Origin: Gracilibacillus ureilyticus
GTDB taxonomy: Bacteria; Bacillota; Bacilli; Bacillales; Amphibacillaceae
Assembly (NCBI RefSeq): GCF_900111195.1
Contig: NZ_FOGL01000003.1
Span: 124,001-188,000 of the forward strand
Reading direction: 5' to 3'
Length of the DNA: 64,000 nt
Shown here: one piece after another, positions 43,952 to 51,684 of the stretch
Position numbering within the stretch: position 1 is the stretch's first letter
Layout of the letters: each line of letters starts with the position of its first letter
The notes under the pieces: model-generated
The model's input: only the letters and a program-made list of their open reading frames with translations
Database searches by the model: none
Told to the model about the DNA's origin: nothing
Translations under genes and position numbers: made by a program

Positions 43952-45883
43952 ATGAAAGTGCTGGCTATAACATCCTGTCCGAACGGGATAGCCCATACAT
44001 ATATGGCGGCTGAAAACTTACAAAAAGCAGCGGAGGACATGGGAGTAGACCTGAAAGTGGAAACACAAGGTTCGATTGGGGCAGAAAACGAATTAACATC
44101 CTCAGAAATTGCAGAGGCAGACGCTATCATAATTTCAGCAGATAAAGCAGTCGATAAAAGCCGGTTTGTTGGAAAAAAGTTAATTGCAACAGGGGTTCAG
44201 GAAGGGATCAGAAATCCCAGGCAATTAATAGAGAGAGCTATCAGTAACGAGGCTGCTGTTTATAAAGGGGATAACCAGGAAAGTAGGGACTCATTGCCTA
44301 CATCCTCTAATGCAGCAAAGCAAAATCCTGTTTATCGTCATCTGATGAATGGTGTATCTTTCATGATTCCTTTTATTGTAGTCGGAGGTCTGCTGATCGC
44401 GATAGCATTAACAATCGGCGGTGTGCCTGGTGAAGAAGGGATCGCCATTCCGGAGGATTCATTCTGGAAAACCATTGAACAAATTGGTGCAGCTTCCTTT
44501 AGTTTTATGGTGCCGATTCTGGCAGGTTATATTGCATACAGTATCGCAGATCGTCCCGGGCTTGCACCAGGGATGATTGGAGGGTATATTGCAGCCAATG
44601 GAAGTTTTTATGGCAGTGAGGCAAGTGCGGGGTTTCTGGGAGGAATTATCGCAGGGTTCTTGGCAGGGTATGTAGCACTATGGATTAAAAAGGTAAAAGT
44701 ACCGAAAATGATGCAGCCGATTATGCCGATTATTATCATTCCTGTATTGTCATCCCTGATTGTTGGCCTGTTATTTGTGTTATTGATCGGTGCTCCAGTA
44801 GCTCAAGTCTTTGAATCATTAACAAACTGGCTGGAAGGGATGCAAGGCACAAGTTCCATATTTTTAGCACTGATACTTGGTGCAATGATTTCCTTCGATA
44901 TGGGCGGACCAGTTAATAAGGTTGCATTTTTATTTGGTTCCGCAATGATTGGTGAGGGAAATTATGAAGTTATGGGCCCTATTGCTGTAGCCATCGCTGT
45001 ACCGCCAATAGGTCTCGGTTTAGCGACATTGCTGTTCAAAAGGAAATTCGAAAAAACCCAGCAGGAGGCAGGAAAGGCATCCATTACAATGGGCTTTTTC
45101 GGGATAACTGAAGGAGCGATTCCTTTTGCAGCACAGGATCCGCTTCGAGTAATACCAAGTATTATGATCGGCTCGATGGCAGGGTCCGTCATTGCGATGC
45201 TCAGCAATGTTGGAGACAGGGTAGCGCACGGTGGTCCGATTGTGGCAATATTGGGAGCGGTGGATAATGTACTTATGTTCTTTATTGCAATTATTATAGG
45301 TGCTGTTGTAACAGCATTGATGATTAAATTGCTCAAAAGAGATGTTGCGGGTTCAGTTGAAGAGCCAATTATCAGGGGACAGGAACCGGCAGCAGTTGAC
45401 GGACCGACAAGGCAACTGGAAGAGATAAACAAATTAAGTGATATTACTAACATGGAATTAATTGATACAAACCTGAAGGGTGAAACTCGTGATGAAATTA
45501 TTGATGAATTAATAGAAATGCTGGATAAACAAAATATAATATCCTCGAAGGAAGACTTTAAACAAGCTATTTTAAATCGGGAAAAAGAAAGCTCAACAGG
45601 AATAGGTATGAATATTGCTATTCCTCACGGTAAATCTGATGCAGTAAAAGTGCCGAGAGTAGTATTTGGCTTAAGAAGAAATGGAGTGGACTGGTATAGT
45701 GTTGACGACTCATTGGCTAAAATGGTTTTTATGATTGCAGTGCCAAAAGAAGCGCAAGGTGATGCCCACTTGAAAATTCTTCAACTATTATCAAGAAAGT
45801 TAATGGATGATGAGTTCAGAGAGAGATTGCTTAATGTACAATCAGATGAAGAAGCATATGAGTTATTAGAAGAAATTAAATGA
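43952..45883 (+). CDS. PTS fructose-family transporter, EIIBCA fusion
   Basis: Phosphotransferase-system permease that imports and phosphorylates a fructose-like sugar. Domain order is B-C-A: EIIB residues 1-100 with phospho-Cys9 (ITSCPNGIAHT), EIIC about 125-470 with about eight or more helices, EIIA about 500-643 with phospho-His559 (IAIPHGKS). B. subtilis FruA has A-B-C order, so this belongs to another branch. No fruR, fruK or mannosidase lies beside it, so the sugar is not certain (fructose, mannose or a derivative). ATG 43952 with TGAGGTGATGG. Its terminator is at 45889. Confidence 0.9.
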   Translation: MKVLAITSCPNGIAHTYMAAENLQKAAEDMGVDLKVETQGSIGAENELTSSEIAEADAIIISADKAVDKSRFVGKKLIATGVQEGIRNPRQLIERAISNEAAVYKGDNQESRDSLPTSSNAAKQNPVYRHLMNGVSFMIPFIVVGGLLIAIALTIGGVPGEEGIAIPEDSFWKTIEQIGAASFSFMVPILAGYIAYSIADRPGLAPGMIGGYIAANGSFYGSEASAGFLGGIIAGFLAGYVALWIKKVKVPKMMQPIMPIIIIPVLSSLIVGLLFVLLIGAPVAQVFESLTNWLEGMQGTSSIFLALILGAMISFDMGGPVNKVAFLFGSAMIGEGNYEVMGPIAVAIAVPPIGLGLATLLFKRKFEKTQQEAGKASITMGFFGITEGAIPFAAQDPLRVIPSIMIGSMAGSVIAMLSNVGDRVAHGGPIVAILGAVDNVLMFFIAIIIGAVVTALMIKLLKRDVAGSVEEPIIRGQEPAAVDGPTRQLEEINKLSDITNMELIDTNLKGETRDEIIDELIEMLDKQNIISSKEDFKQAILNREKESSTGIGMNIAIPHGKSDAVKVPRVVFGLRRNGVDWYSVDDSLAKMVFMIAVPKEAQGDAHLKILQLLSRKLMDDEFRERLLNVQSDEEAYELLEEIK

Positions 45884-45888
45884 TTAAT

Positions 45889-45934
45889 AAAAACCCCGTG
45901 AACAATCCATGCATGGACTGTTCACGGGGTTTTT
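45889..45934 (+). terminator. Strong terminator after the PTS gene
   Basis: AAAAACCCCGTGAACA (45889-45904) / TGTTCACGGGGTTTTT (45919-45934), 16 bp. Confidence 0.93.
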
Positions 45935-46062
45935 ACATGATTTACACGAGCAGACGTGCGTTTAATCGTATATCAAAACAGCTAATGAAAAACCATGTCA
46001 GATAATCTAACATAGGAATTGTGAGTTTTTCTAATTCGTTTTAAACTGTGTTTAACAGTTGA

Positions 46063-46079
46063 TGTTAATTAAATTAACA
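46063..46079. promoter_or_regulatory. GlnR/TnrA box before amt
   Basis: TGTTAATTAAATTAACA fits the GlnR/TnrA consensus TGTNA-N7-TNACA perfectly and is itself symmetric. It lies directly before the ribosome site GGAGAGG, a position downstream of the likely promoter that suits repression. Confidence 0.8.
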
Positions 46080-46096
46080 AGGAGAGGAAAAACATT

Positions 46097-47368
46097 ATGG
46101 AAACTGTACTTATGGATAATTTATGGGTCATTATTGGTACTTTTTTAGTTTTATTAATGATTGGCGGGTTTATTTTACTTGAGGCTGGTTCGACTAGAAT
46201 GAAAAATGCCGGACACATTGCCGGAAAAACCATCTTTACTATTGGTATTGGTTCTCTAGTATTCTGGGCAGTCGGCTATGGATTTATTTACGGTGAAGGT
46301 AACTGGTTTATTGGACTTTCAAATTTCTTTTATGGTGATACAACTTTCGCAGAGGAAGGATTGTCACCGGCAGTTGATTTTATGTTTCAGATGATGTTTG
46401 CACTTATCGCTTTAACAATCGCTTTTGGAGGTTTTGCTGAGCGTGCGAAATTATCAGCATATGTCGTATTCGCCGTATTATTCTCAGCTTTAGTATACCC
46501 GGTTGTTGCTCACTGGATCTGGGGCGGCGGCTGGTTAGCAGATCACGGTAAACAGGACTTTGCCGGTTCTACAGTTGTTCACTTAACTGGTGCCATGGCG
46601 GCACTTGCAGCAACAATTATATTGAAACCACGGATAGGAAAATACAATAAAGACGGTTCATCTAACGATATAGCAGGTCACAACCAGGTTTATACAGCAT
46701 TGGCAGTATTGCTTTTATGGGTAGGCTGGTTTGGGTTCAATGGGGCAAGTACTTTCGGAGTTTCAGATGCATTTTTCGGTTATGTAATCTTAAATACACA
46801 GTTAGCGGCAGCGGCTGGTGCGATTGCAGCGATGTTTATTGTATGGGCATTTACAGGAAAAGCAGATGTGCCAACAACATTAAATGGGGCATTGGCAGGT
46901 TTAGTAGCAATTACAGCATCTTGTGGTTTCGTTGAGCCTTGGGCAGCTGTTCTTATCGGTGCAATTGGTGGTTTAATGGTATATGGAAGCATGCGACTAT
47001 TTGACCGTGCCAGAATTGATGACCCAATCTTCGCACTGTCTGTACACGGAACAGTAGGTGTTTGGGGGACTATTTCAACAGGTTTCTTTGCAACACACGA
47101 ATTGTCAGTTGGAATGGAATGGGGTCTTCCGGGTCTATTCTACGGTGGCGGATTCGAACAACTAGGTGTACAAATATTAGGTGTCGCAGCAAGTGGTGTT
47201 TACGCATTCGTCGTATCATTTATTATTTTAAAAGTAATGGATAAAGTGATGGGTGGAATTAGAGTTTCAGAAGAGGAAGAAATTATTGGTCTTGACTTAA
47301 GTGAACATGGAAGCTACGGTTATCCTGAGAATATTCCGCATCCAAGTGAGCAGCAGGCAGCGAAGTAA
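46097..47368 (+). CDS. amt: Ammonium transporter, Amt family
   Basis: Trimeric membrane channel for ammonium. 423 residues with about 11 helices. The twin pore histidines are His162 (VVHLTGAMAALAA) and His317 (LSVHGTVGVWGT), with FGGFAERAKL and GWFGFNGAS as family stretches. In B. subtilis the partner is the PII protein GlnK (nrgB). Here no PII gene follows; the next gene encodes a GlnD-like nucleotidyltransferase instead. A perfect GlnR/TnrA box is in front. ATG 46097 with GGAGAGG. First gene of a probable four-gene operon reaching 49339. Confidence 0.93.
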   Translation: METVLMDNLWVIIGTFLVLLMIGGFILLEAGSTRMKNAGHIAGKTIFTIGIGSLVFWAVGYGFIYGEGNWFIGLSNFFYGDTTFAEEGLSPAVDFMFQMMFALIALTIAFGGFAERAKLSAYVVFAVLFSALVYPVVAHWIWGGGWLADHGKQDFAGSTVVHLTGAMAALAATIILKPRIGKYNKDGSSNDIAGHNQVYTALAVLLLWVGWFGFNGASTFGVSDAFFGYVILNTQLAAAAGAIAAMFIVWAFTGKADVPTTLNGALAGLVAITASCGFVEPWAAVLIGAIGGLMVYGSMRLFDRARIDDPIFALSVHGTVGVWGTISTGFFATHELSVGMEWGLPGLFYGGGFEQLGVQILGVAASGVYAFVVSFIILKVMDKVMGGIRVSEEEEIIGLDLSEHGSYGYPENIPHPSEQQAAK

Positions 47369-47393
47369 TTATTTAAAGGAGCTGACTTCCGAT

Positions 47394-48356
47394 ATGGACT
47401 ATGAGGAGATCAAACTCTTTCGGGAGCGATATATTCACAAACAAAAAGATTATCAAAGTTTAAATACATTTCATGACCGATTAACGTGGCAGACGATAAA
47501 TACAGCAATACAAAAAGTAGAGGAAGAGCAGGGGAAATCACCTGCTCCCTTCGCGTTTTTTGTAATGGGCAGTGCTGGCAGGTGTGAGCAGTCAGTCTGG
47601 ACGGATCAGGACCATGGGATTGTGTATAGAGGGGGAAGTGATGAAAAAGATTATTTCCTCGAGTTAGGTGAAGAAATTGCCGCAGGACTGGAAGTTATCG
47701 GCTATCCAAGATGTGAAGGAAAAGTAATGGCATCAGAACCGATGTGGACACATTCAACAGACAATTGGATAAATCAAGTGGAAAAATGGCTGGAAGAAGC
47801 TACGTGGCAATCGTTAAGGCATTTCTCTACATTTTTTGATTCAAGAGTTGTTATAGGAGAGTCATCCTTATTAGATGAAATAAAACGATCCACATTCAAT
47901 TTTTTAGACAATAATCCGGAAGTTTACAGGAGATTAATAGATAATGTTTCGTTTTTGAGAAAAGGAATAGGCATCTTTGGGCAATTACTGCCCGAACAGT
48001 CAGGGCCAATGACGGGCAGCATTCACCTGAAAACAACGACTTTCTTTCCGTATGTCAACTCATTAAGGCTTTTGGCGTTAATGGATCATCACTTGCGTGC
48101 TTCCACAGTTGACAGGTTTATTTATTTGAAGGAAAATTACCCCTTTTTAATCGAATATGAAGACCAGTTTAAAAGATTATTAGAATTCCGGTATGAACAT
48201 ACGAGATTGGCCAGGAATTATGAGGAAGTACATTATGTATCCCTTGCAAAGTTGTCAAAAAGTGATAAACAGGAGTTGAAACAGTTCATGAAAAGTGGGG
48301 CGGAGTTATTTGAAAAAACTAAATCTTTGATTGAAAAAGAGTGTTTATCATGGTAA
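47394..48356 (+). CDS. DUF294 GlnD-like nucleotidyltransferase
   Basis: Cytoplasmic protein of 320 residues. The nucleotidyltransferase (PF03445-type) motif is GSAGRCEQSVWTDQDHGIVY at about residues 58-77, with GS, the TDQD metal-binding pair and a later Asp/Glu expected. The C-terminal part (about 160-310) matches the DUF294_C helical domain. No CBS or cNMP domains are present, unlike many relatives, so this is a minimal version. I place the start at ATG 47394 (AAAGGAG upstream). It lies 25 nt after amt and its stop overlaps the exonuclease start. It may modify a target as GlnD uridylylates PII; the target is unknown. Confidence 0.8.
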   Translation: MDYEEIKLFRERYIHKQKDYQSLNTFHDRLTWQTINTAIQKVEEEQGKSPAPFAFFVMGSAGRCEQSVWTDQDHGIVYRGGSDEKDYFLELGEEIAAGLEVIGYPRCEGKVMASEPMWTHSTDNWINQVEKWLEEATWQSLRHFSTFFDSRVVIGESSLLDEIKRSTFNFLDNNPEVYRRLIDNVSFLRKGIGIFGQLLPEQSGPMTGSIHLKTTTFFPYVNSLRLLALMDHHLRASTVDRFIYLKENYPFLIEYEDQFKRLLEFRYEHTRLARNYEEVHYVSLAKLSKSDKQELKQFMKSGAELFEKTKSLIEKECLSW

Positions 48357-49078
48357 TGAATCAAATGCTGAAATTTATTAAACAAATGTCTGGGTACGGG
48401 AATGATGTAGCATCTATTTCTAATCAGACTGATGCGGGAAAAATAGCTTATATGCGAAATTTACAACGAGAGCTTAAGAAGAAAGATGTGTTAAATATTC
48501 CTTTTAGTCAGCTGCCAATCGTTGTGTTCGACATTGAAACAACTGGTTTTTACCCATACAATGGAGACAGGATCTTATCAATAGGGGCGATAAAAATGAT
48601 TGGCTCAGAAGTCCAGAAAGAGCAGATGTTTTATAAAACAATCTATAACAATTCCCCTATAGCGGAAGAGATAAAAACATTGACTGGATTAACTGCTAAC
48701 GAATTGCATCAAGCTGCACCCCTTGAAGAAGTATTGAGGCAATTTTTTCAATTTGTCGGCAGTGATACCCTCGTTGCCCACCATTCAAGTCATGAGAAAC
48801 AATTTATGAAACATGCCAGCTGGACAGCACTTAAAACGAGTTTTCAACATCGGATAATTGATACAGCCTTTTTAACTAAAGTTGTGGCCCCTGAGGCACA
48901 GCAAGTTACATTAGATGAATGGTGCGAATACTACAAGGTGGATATAGGGAGGAGGCATCATGCTTTGTATGATGCGGTTGCCACCGCTAAGATATGGTCA
49001 GAATGTGTAAAAAAAGTAGAAAAAATGGGATTTGAAAATTTAAAAGACGCTTACACTCATATAGCGAGTTTACCATAG
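48350..49078 (+). CDS. DEDDh 3'-5' exonuclease, DnaQ/PolC-epsilon-like
   Basis: A stand-alone exonuclease of 242 residues. Motif I VFDIETTGFYP supplies the first Asp and Glu. Motif II reads VAHHSSHEKQF, with Glu where Asp is usual. Motif III is HHALYDAVATAKIW with His and Asp (DEDDh). The pairing of a DUF294 protein with such an exonuclease recurs in bacteria, so they may act together on a nucleotide-modified substrate or signalling RNA (inference). ATG 48350 or 48356 can start it; both overlap the end of the DUF294 gene. Confidence 0.82.
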   Translation: MVMNQMLKFIKQMSGYGNDVASISNQTDAGKIAYMRNLQRELKKKDVLNIPFSQLPIVVFDIETTGFYPYNGDRILSIGAIKMIGSEVQKEQMFYKTIYNNSPIAEEIKTLTGLTANELHQAAPLEEVLRQFFQFVGSDTLVAHHSSHEKQFMKHASWTALKTSFQHRIIDTAFLTKVVAPEAQQVTLDEWCEYYKVDIGRRHHALYDAVATAKIWSECVKKVEKMGFENLKDAYTHIASLP

Positions 49079-49099
49079 GCGATGAGAGGGGCGATATAA

Positions 49100-49339
49100 T
49101 TGAATCATGATATTCCGGATCATAAGGCAACTTTTCCAATAAGTGTTGTGGAGGAATTAACTCAATTAAGCGGGAGACAGATCCGCTATTATGAAGAACA
49201 GGGCTTAATTTCACCGAAGAGAAATTTAGGAAACAGAAGGTTATTTTCATTGAATGACATTGAAAGGCTGAAGCAAATAAAAACACTTATCGATAAAGGT
49301 ATAAATATTGCTGGAATAAAGGCAATGCTTAAAGACTGA
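49100..49339 (+). CDS. MerR-family GlnR/TnrA-like regulator without C-terminal tail
   Basis: A 79-residue DNA-binding protein from TTG 49100 behind GAGAGGGG. It matches GlnR over the winged-helix region ([57 protein letters not shown]) but stops where GlnR (about 135 residues) continues into the tail that senses feedback-inhibited glutamine synthetase. A clean stop and immediate terminator show it is not a frameshift. Last gene of the amt operon; a GlnR box precedes amt. GlnR versions lacking the tail are known to repress constitutively, so this may be a constant or differently controlled repressor. Confidence 0.85.
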   Translation: MNHDIPDHKATFPISVVEELTQLSGRQIRYYEEQGLISPKRNLGNRRLFSLNDIERLKQIKTLIDKGINIAGIKAMLKD

Positions 49340-49380
49340 CTCCCTTAGTTACTTATAAAAATAGCTAAGGGAGTTTTTTA
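49339..49380 (+). terminator. Terminator of the amt operon
   Basis: ACTCCCTTAG (49339-49348) / CTAAGGGAGT (49365-49374) and TTTTTT. Confidence 0.88.
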
Positions 49381-49412
49381 CACTGCGAAAAGAATATTGC
49401 ATTTATCTTTGC

Positions 49413-50195
49413 TTATTTGTTAAACATATCAAAAATCCCGCCAATTCCACCTTCTCCTTTATTACCGCCATTCTGTGGCAATGCTGCAAATACTTTACTA
49501 GCTAAGCGGCTGAAAGGAAGTGATTGTATCCAGACAGTTCCGGGGCCGGATAGTGTCGCGAAAAAGATACCTTCCCCTCCGAAGAGAGCTGTTTTAATTC
49601 CACCAACAAATTCAATATTGTAATCAACTGAACCTGTCATCGCTACGAGACAGCCGGTATCCACTTTTAATTTCTCACCAGGTTGCAAAGTTTTTTTATG
49701 AATCGTTCCACCTGCATGAACAAATGCCATGCCGTCCCCCTCAAGTTTTTGCATAATGAATCCTTCTCCACCGAAGAAACCTGTACCAATTTTACGCTGG
49801 AATTCTACCCCGACAGAAACTCCTTTAGCAGCTGCGAGGAAGGCGTCTTTCTGGCAGATAACTTTCCCGTTTAACTCACTCAAATCCATAGGCACTATTT
49901 TACCTGGATATGGTGAAGCAAAGGAAACGTGTTTCTTGCCAATTCCGGTGTTCGTAAAAGTTGTCATAAACAAGCTTTCTCCTGTAATGACTCTTTTTCC
50001 TGCGCCTAATAATTTTCCGACTAATCCACCTTGACTTGAGGAGCCATCACCGAAGATTGTTTCCATCTTGATTTCTCCATCCATCATCATTAGACTTCCT
50101 GCTTCCGCAATAACGGTTTCCTGTGGGTCCAGCTCTACTTCAACAAACTGCATATCATCCCCGTATAACTTGTAATCGATTTCGTGATTATTCAT
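49413..50195 (-). CDS. AIM24 family protein (TIGR00266)
   Basis: A 260-residue Gly-rich beta-fold protein related to mitochondrial AIM24 and the tryptophan RNA-binding attenuator-like fold. The pattern AEAGSLMMMDGEI, GGEGFIMQKLEGDGMAFVHAGGTI and the Gly-rich end GGNKGEGGIGGIFDMF fit the family. Biochemical role unknown. ATG 50195 with GAGGAGTTG upstream on the minus strand. Monocistronic. The 297-bp gap to the next gene on the plus strand is very AT-rich and holds the divergent promoters. Confidence 0.85.
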   Translation of the reverse strand: MNNHEIDYKLYGDDMQFVEVELDPQETVIAEAGSLMMMDGEIKMETIFGDGSSSQGGLVGKLLGAGKRVITGESLFMTTFTNTGIGKKHVSFASPYPGKIVPMDLSELNGKVICQKDAFLAAAKGVSVGVEFQRKIGTGFFGGEGFIMQKLEGDGMAFVHAGGTIHKKTLQPGEKLKVDTGCLVAMTGSVDYNIEFVGGIKTALFGGEGIFFATLSGPGTVWIQSLPFSRLASKVFAALPQNGGNKGEGGIGGIFDMFNK

Positions 50196-50492
50196 CTCGT
50201 CAACTCCTCATATTATTTACTTACTAATTATACGATATATAACATATGAAGTTTCATTTTTTCAGAAGAATCAGAAAATTCTTGAATATTTATTCATCAT
50301 ATTAAAAAAGAAAAAGCGATTTTTCTTTTTGAAAATCCAATCAAATGAAGAGTATTTAAGTATAATATAGAGAATCAAAAAGAATTTAAAAGAATTTCAT
50401 AAAATATATTTACAAATTAATAAAATATGATAGTATATACTTGAATTCATTAATAAATGGAGAAATTTAAACATGAAAGGGGATAGTTGACT

Positions 50493-50651
50493 ATGGTAAC
50501 TTCTTTATACATGGTAACTTTGACTATTCTGCTTACTTTTCTAGTTTTATCTGTCGTGGAAAAAATCTCTTCACGTCGTAAAAAACTAAAAGTAAAGATG
50601 AACTTAGATACAAACAGCCAAGTACAACCGGCTATCGTTGAACACCAGTAA
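50493..50651 (+). CDS. Small single-pass membrane protein, 52 residues
   Basis: ATG 50493 with AAAGGGGATAG upstream. A hydrophobic helix (residues about 4-22) is followed by a basic stretch VEKISSRRKKLKVK and a polar tail ending VEHQ, so the tail should face the cytoplasm. It has its own terminator at 50709. A TTTACA (50409-50414) and a TATATA-rich element lie upstream as a possible promoter. No family recognised. Confidence 0.6.
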   Translation: MVTSLYMVTLTILLTFLVLSVVEKISSRRKKLKVKMNLDTNSQVQPAIVEHQ

Positions 50652-50708
50652 TTTAATTTGTCGTTAACTAGTCATATGGACGAAGAAAGAGACTAGATTA
50701 AATAAACA

Positions 50709-50736
50709 AACCTCCTGCGCCGCCAGGAGGTTTTTT
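50709..50736. terminator. Bidirectional terminator
   Basis: CCTCCTG (50711-50717) / CAGGAGG (50724-50730) with TTTTTT on the plus side and an A-rich left flank, serving the small gene and the convergent RsmJ-like gene. Confidence 0.85.
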
Positions 50737-50762
50737 GTATTAAGTAATAGGTGATTTAGCAT

Positions 50763-51545
50763 TTAAACTTCCAGTACTCCATAATGGAATAAGGCTGTTT
50801 TGCGTTTGTATTGAACGAAGCCCAGTTCGTTAAACCGTTCACTTTTCCAGTGATCCTTTAAGACAATCCGTTCTCTGGCAACCCTGCTTGCCTCTTCGAT
50901 TACATTTATATTCAATGTGTTTTTCACAGTACGGGTCCTGATGGAATTAATACCGTCGGAAGTATTAATTTCTGTACTGAACATTGGATCAAAATAAACG
51001 ACGTCCACTGAATTAGTGCCGGCATTTCTCAAATAGGCGTAATGCTCTGCTTTTATAACATTAATTCTTCTCATCGCCTGATCAAACCTTTGGATGCCGC
51101 TTGAGAATGTAGCTAAACCTTCCTTTGCTAAAAGATATATTAAGGAGCTTCCTTCTATGCCGGAAACAGATCCGGCTGATCCGACTGCTAAGCTTGCGAT
51201 AATACTGTCAGAAGCCAATCCTAGGGTACAATCAAGCATTGACATGCCTTCCTTTAATTGAGCTGTTTCAATAAAGGGGTCTGTTTCATTTCGTAACATT
51301 CTCTTTGCGCGAATCATTGCAAGGTTCGGATGGAAAAAAAGTTTATTATCAGAATTGTCTGGTATTGCCGTCAGTCTCCCCTTTTCAACAATGATCACGT
51401 CTTCTTTATACTTATTTCTTAAAGCATTAATGGAAAGTCCACTTCTCTCCATAAAACGAATATTATATGTATTAGCAATATTTTTCGCCCTTGTTATCAA
51501 CTGGCTGTTAACCCGACCTGCAGTTGTTATAATCAATATTCTCAA
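50763..51545 (-). CDS. RsmJ-like SAM-dependent methyltransferase (YpiP family)
   Basis: Class I methyltransferase of 260 residues. The SAM motif is MLDCTLGLASDSIIASLAVG near residue 105 and the catalytic-type motif VVYFDPMFS near 185, matching the RsmJ/YpiP family (16S rRNA m2G1516 methyltransferase in E. coli). The start is a TTG: either 51545 (only one base from AGGA) or, with proper spacing, the TTG at 51536, since a stop codon lies just upstream in frame. Target in Bacillus not proven. Confidence 0.78.
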   Translation of the reverse strand: MRILIITTAGRVNSQLITRAKNIANTYNIRFMERSGLSINALRNKYKEDVIIVEKGRLTAIPDNSDNKLFFHPNLAMIRAKRMLRNETDPFIETAQLKEGMSMLDCTLGLASDSIIASLAVGSAGSVSGIEGSSLIYLLAKEGLATFSSGIQRFDQAMRRINVIKAEHYAYLRNAGTNSVDVVYFDPMFSTEINTSDGINSIRTRTVKNTLNINVIEEASRVARERIVLKDHWKSERFNELGFVQYKRKTALFHYGVLEV

Positions 51546-51627
51546 ATCCTGTCATGGTAATGTATATTCACCTCTATTTTAGCATGGGAAAAGGGTGCAG
51601 AATAATGAATAGTGCAAAATAGTGAAA

Positions 51628-51660
51628 AAGAAGAGAATGGCCGACTGCCATTCTCTTCTT
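51628..51660. terminator. Terminator after MFS exporter 2
   Basis: AAGAAGAGAATGGC (51628-51641) / GCCATTCTCTTCTT (51647-51660) with a 5-nt loop. On the minus strand a TTTTTC tract follows. Confidence 0.85.
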
Positions 51661-51684
51661 TAATATAGAACCAAAAGTCTCGCT

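Noticed and set aside
44962-45453. 163-codon reverse frame inside the PTS gene
   Set aside because: It is antisense to the conserved EIIC and linker region; similar long shadows occur opposite other conserved genes here.
49413-50195. Possible part of the amt nitrogen operon
   Set aside because: The AIM24 gene is on the opposite strand and separated by a strong terminator.
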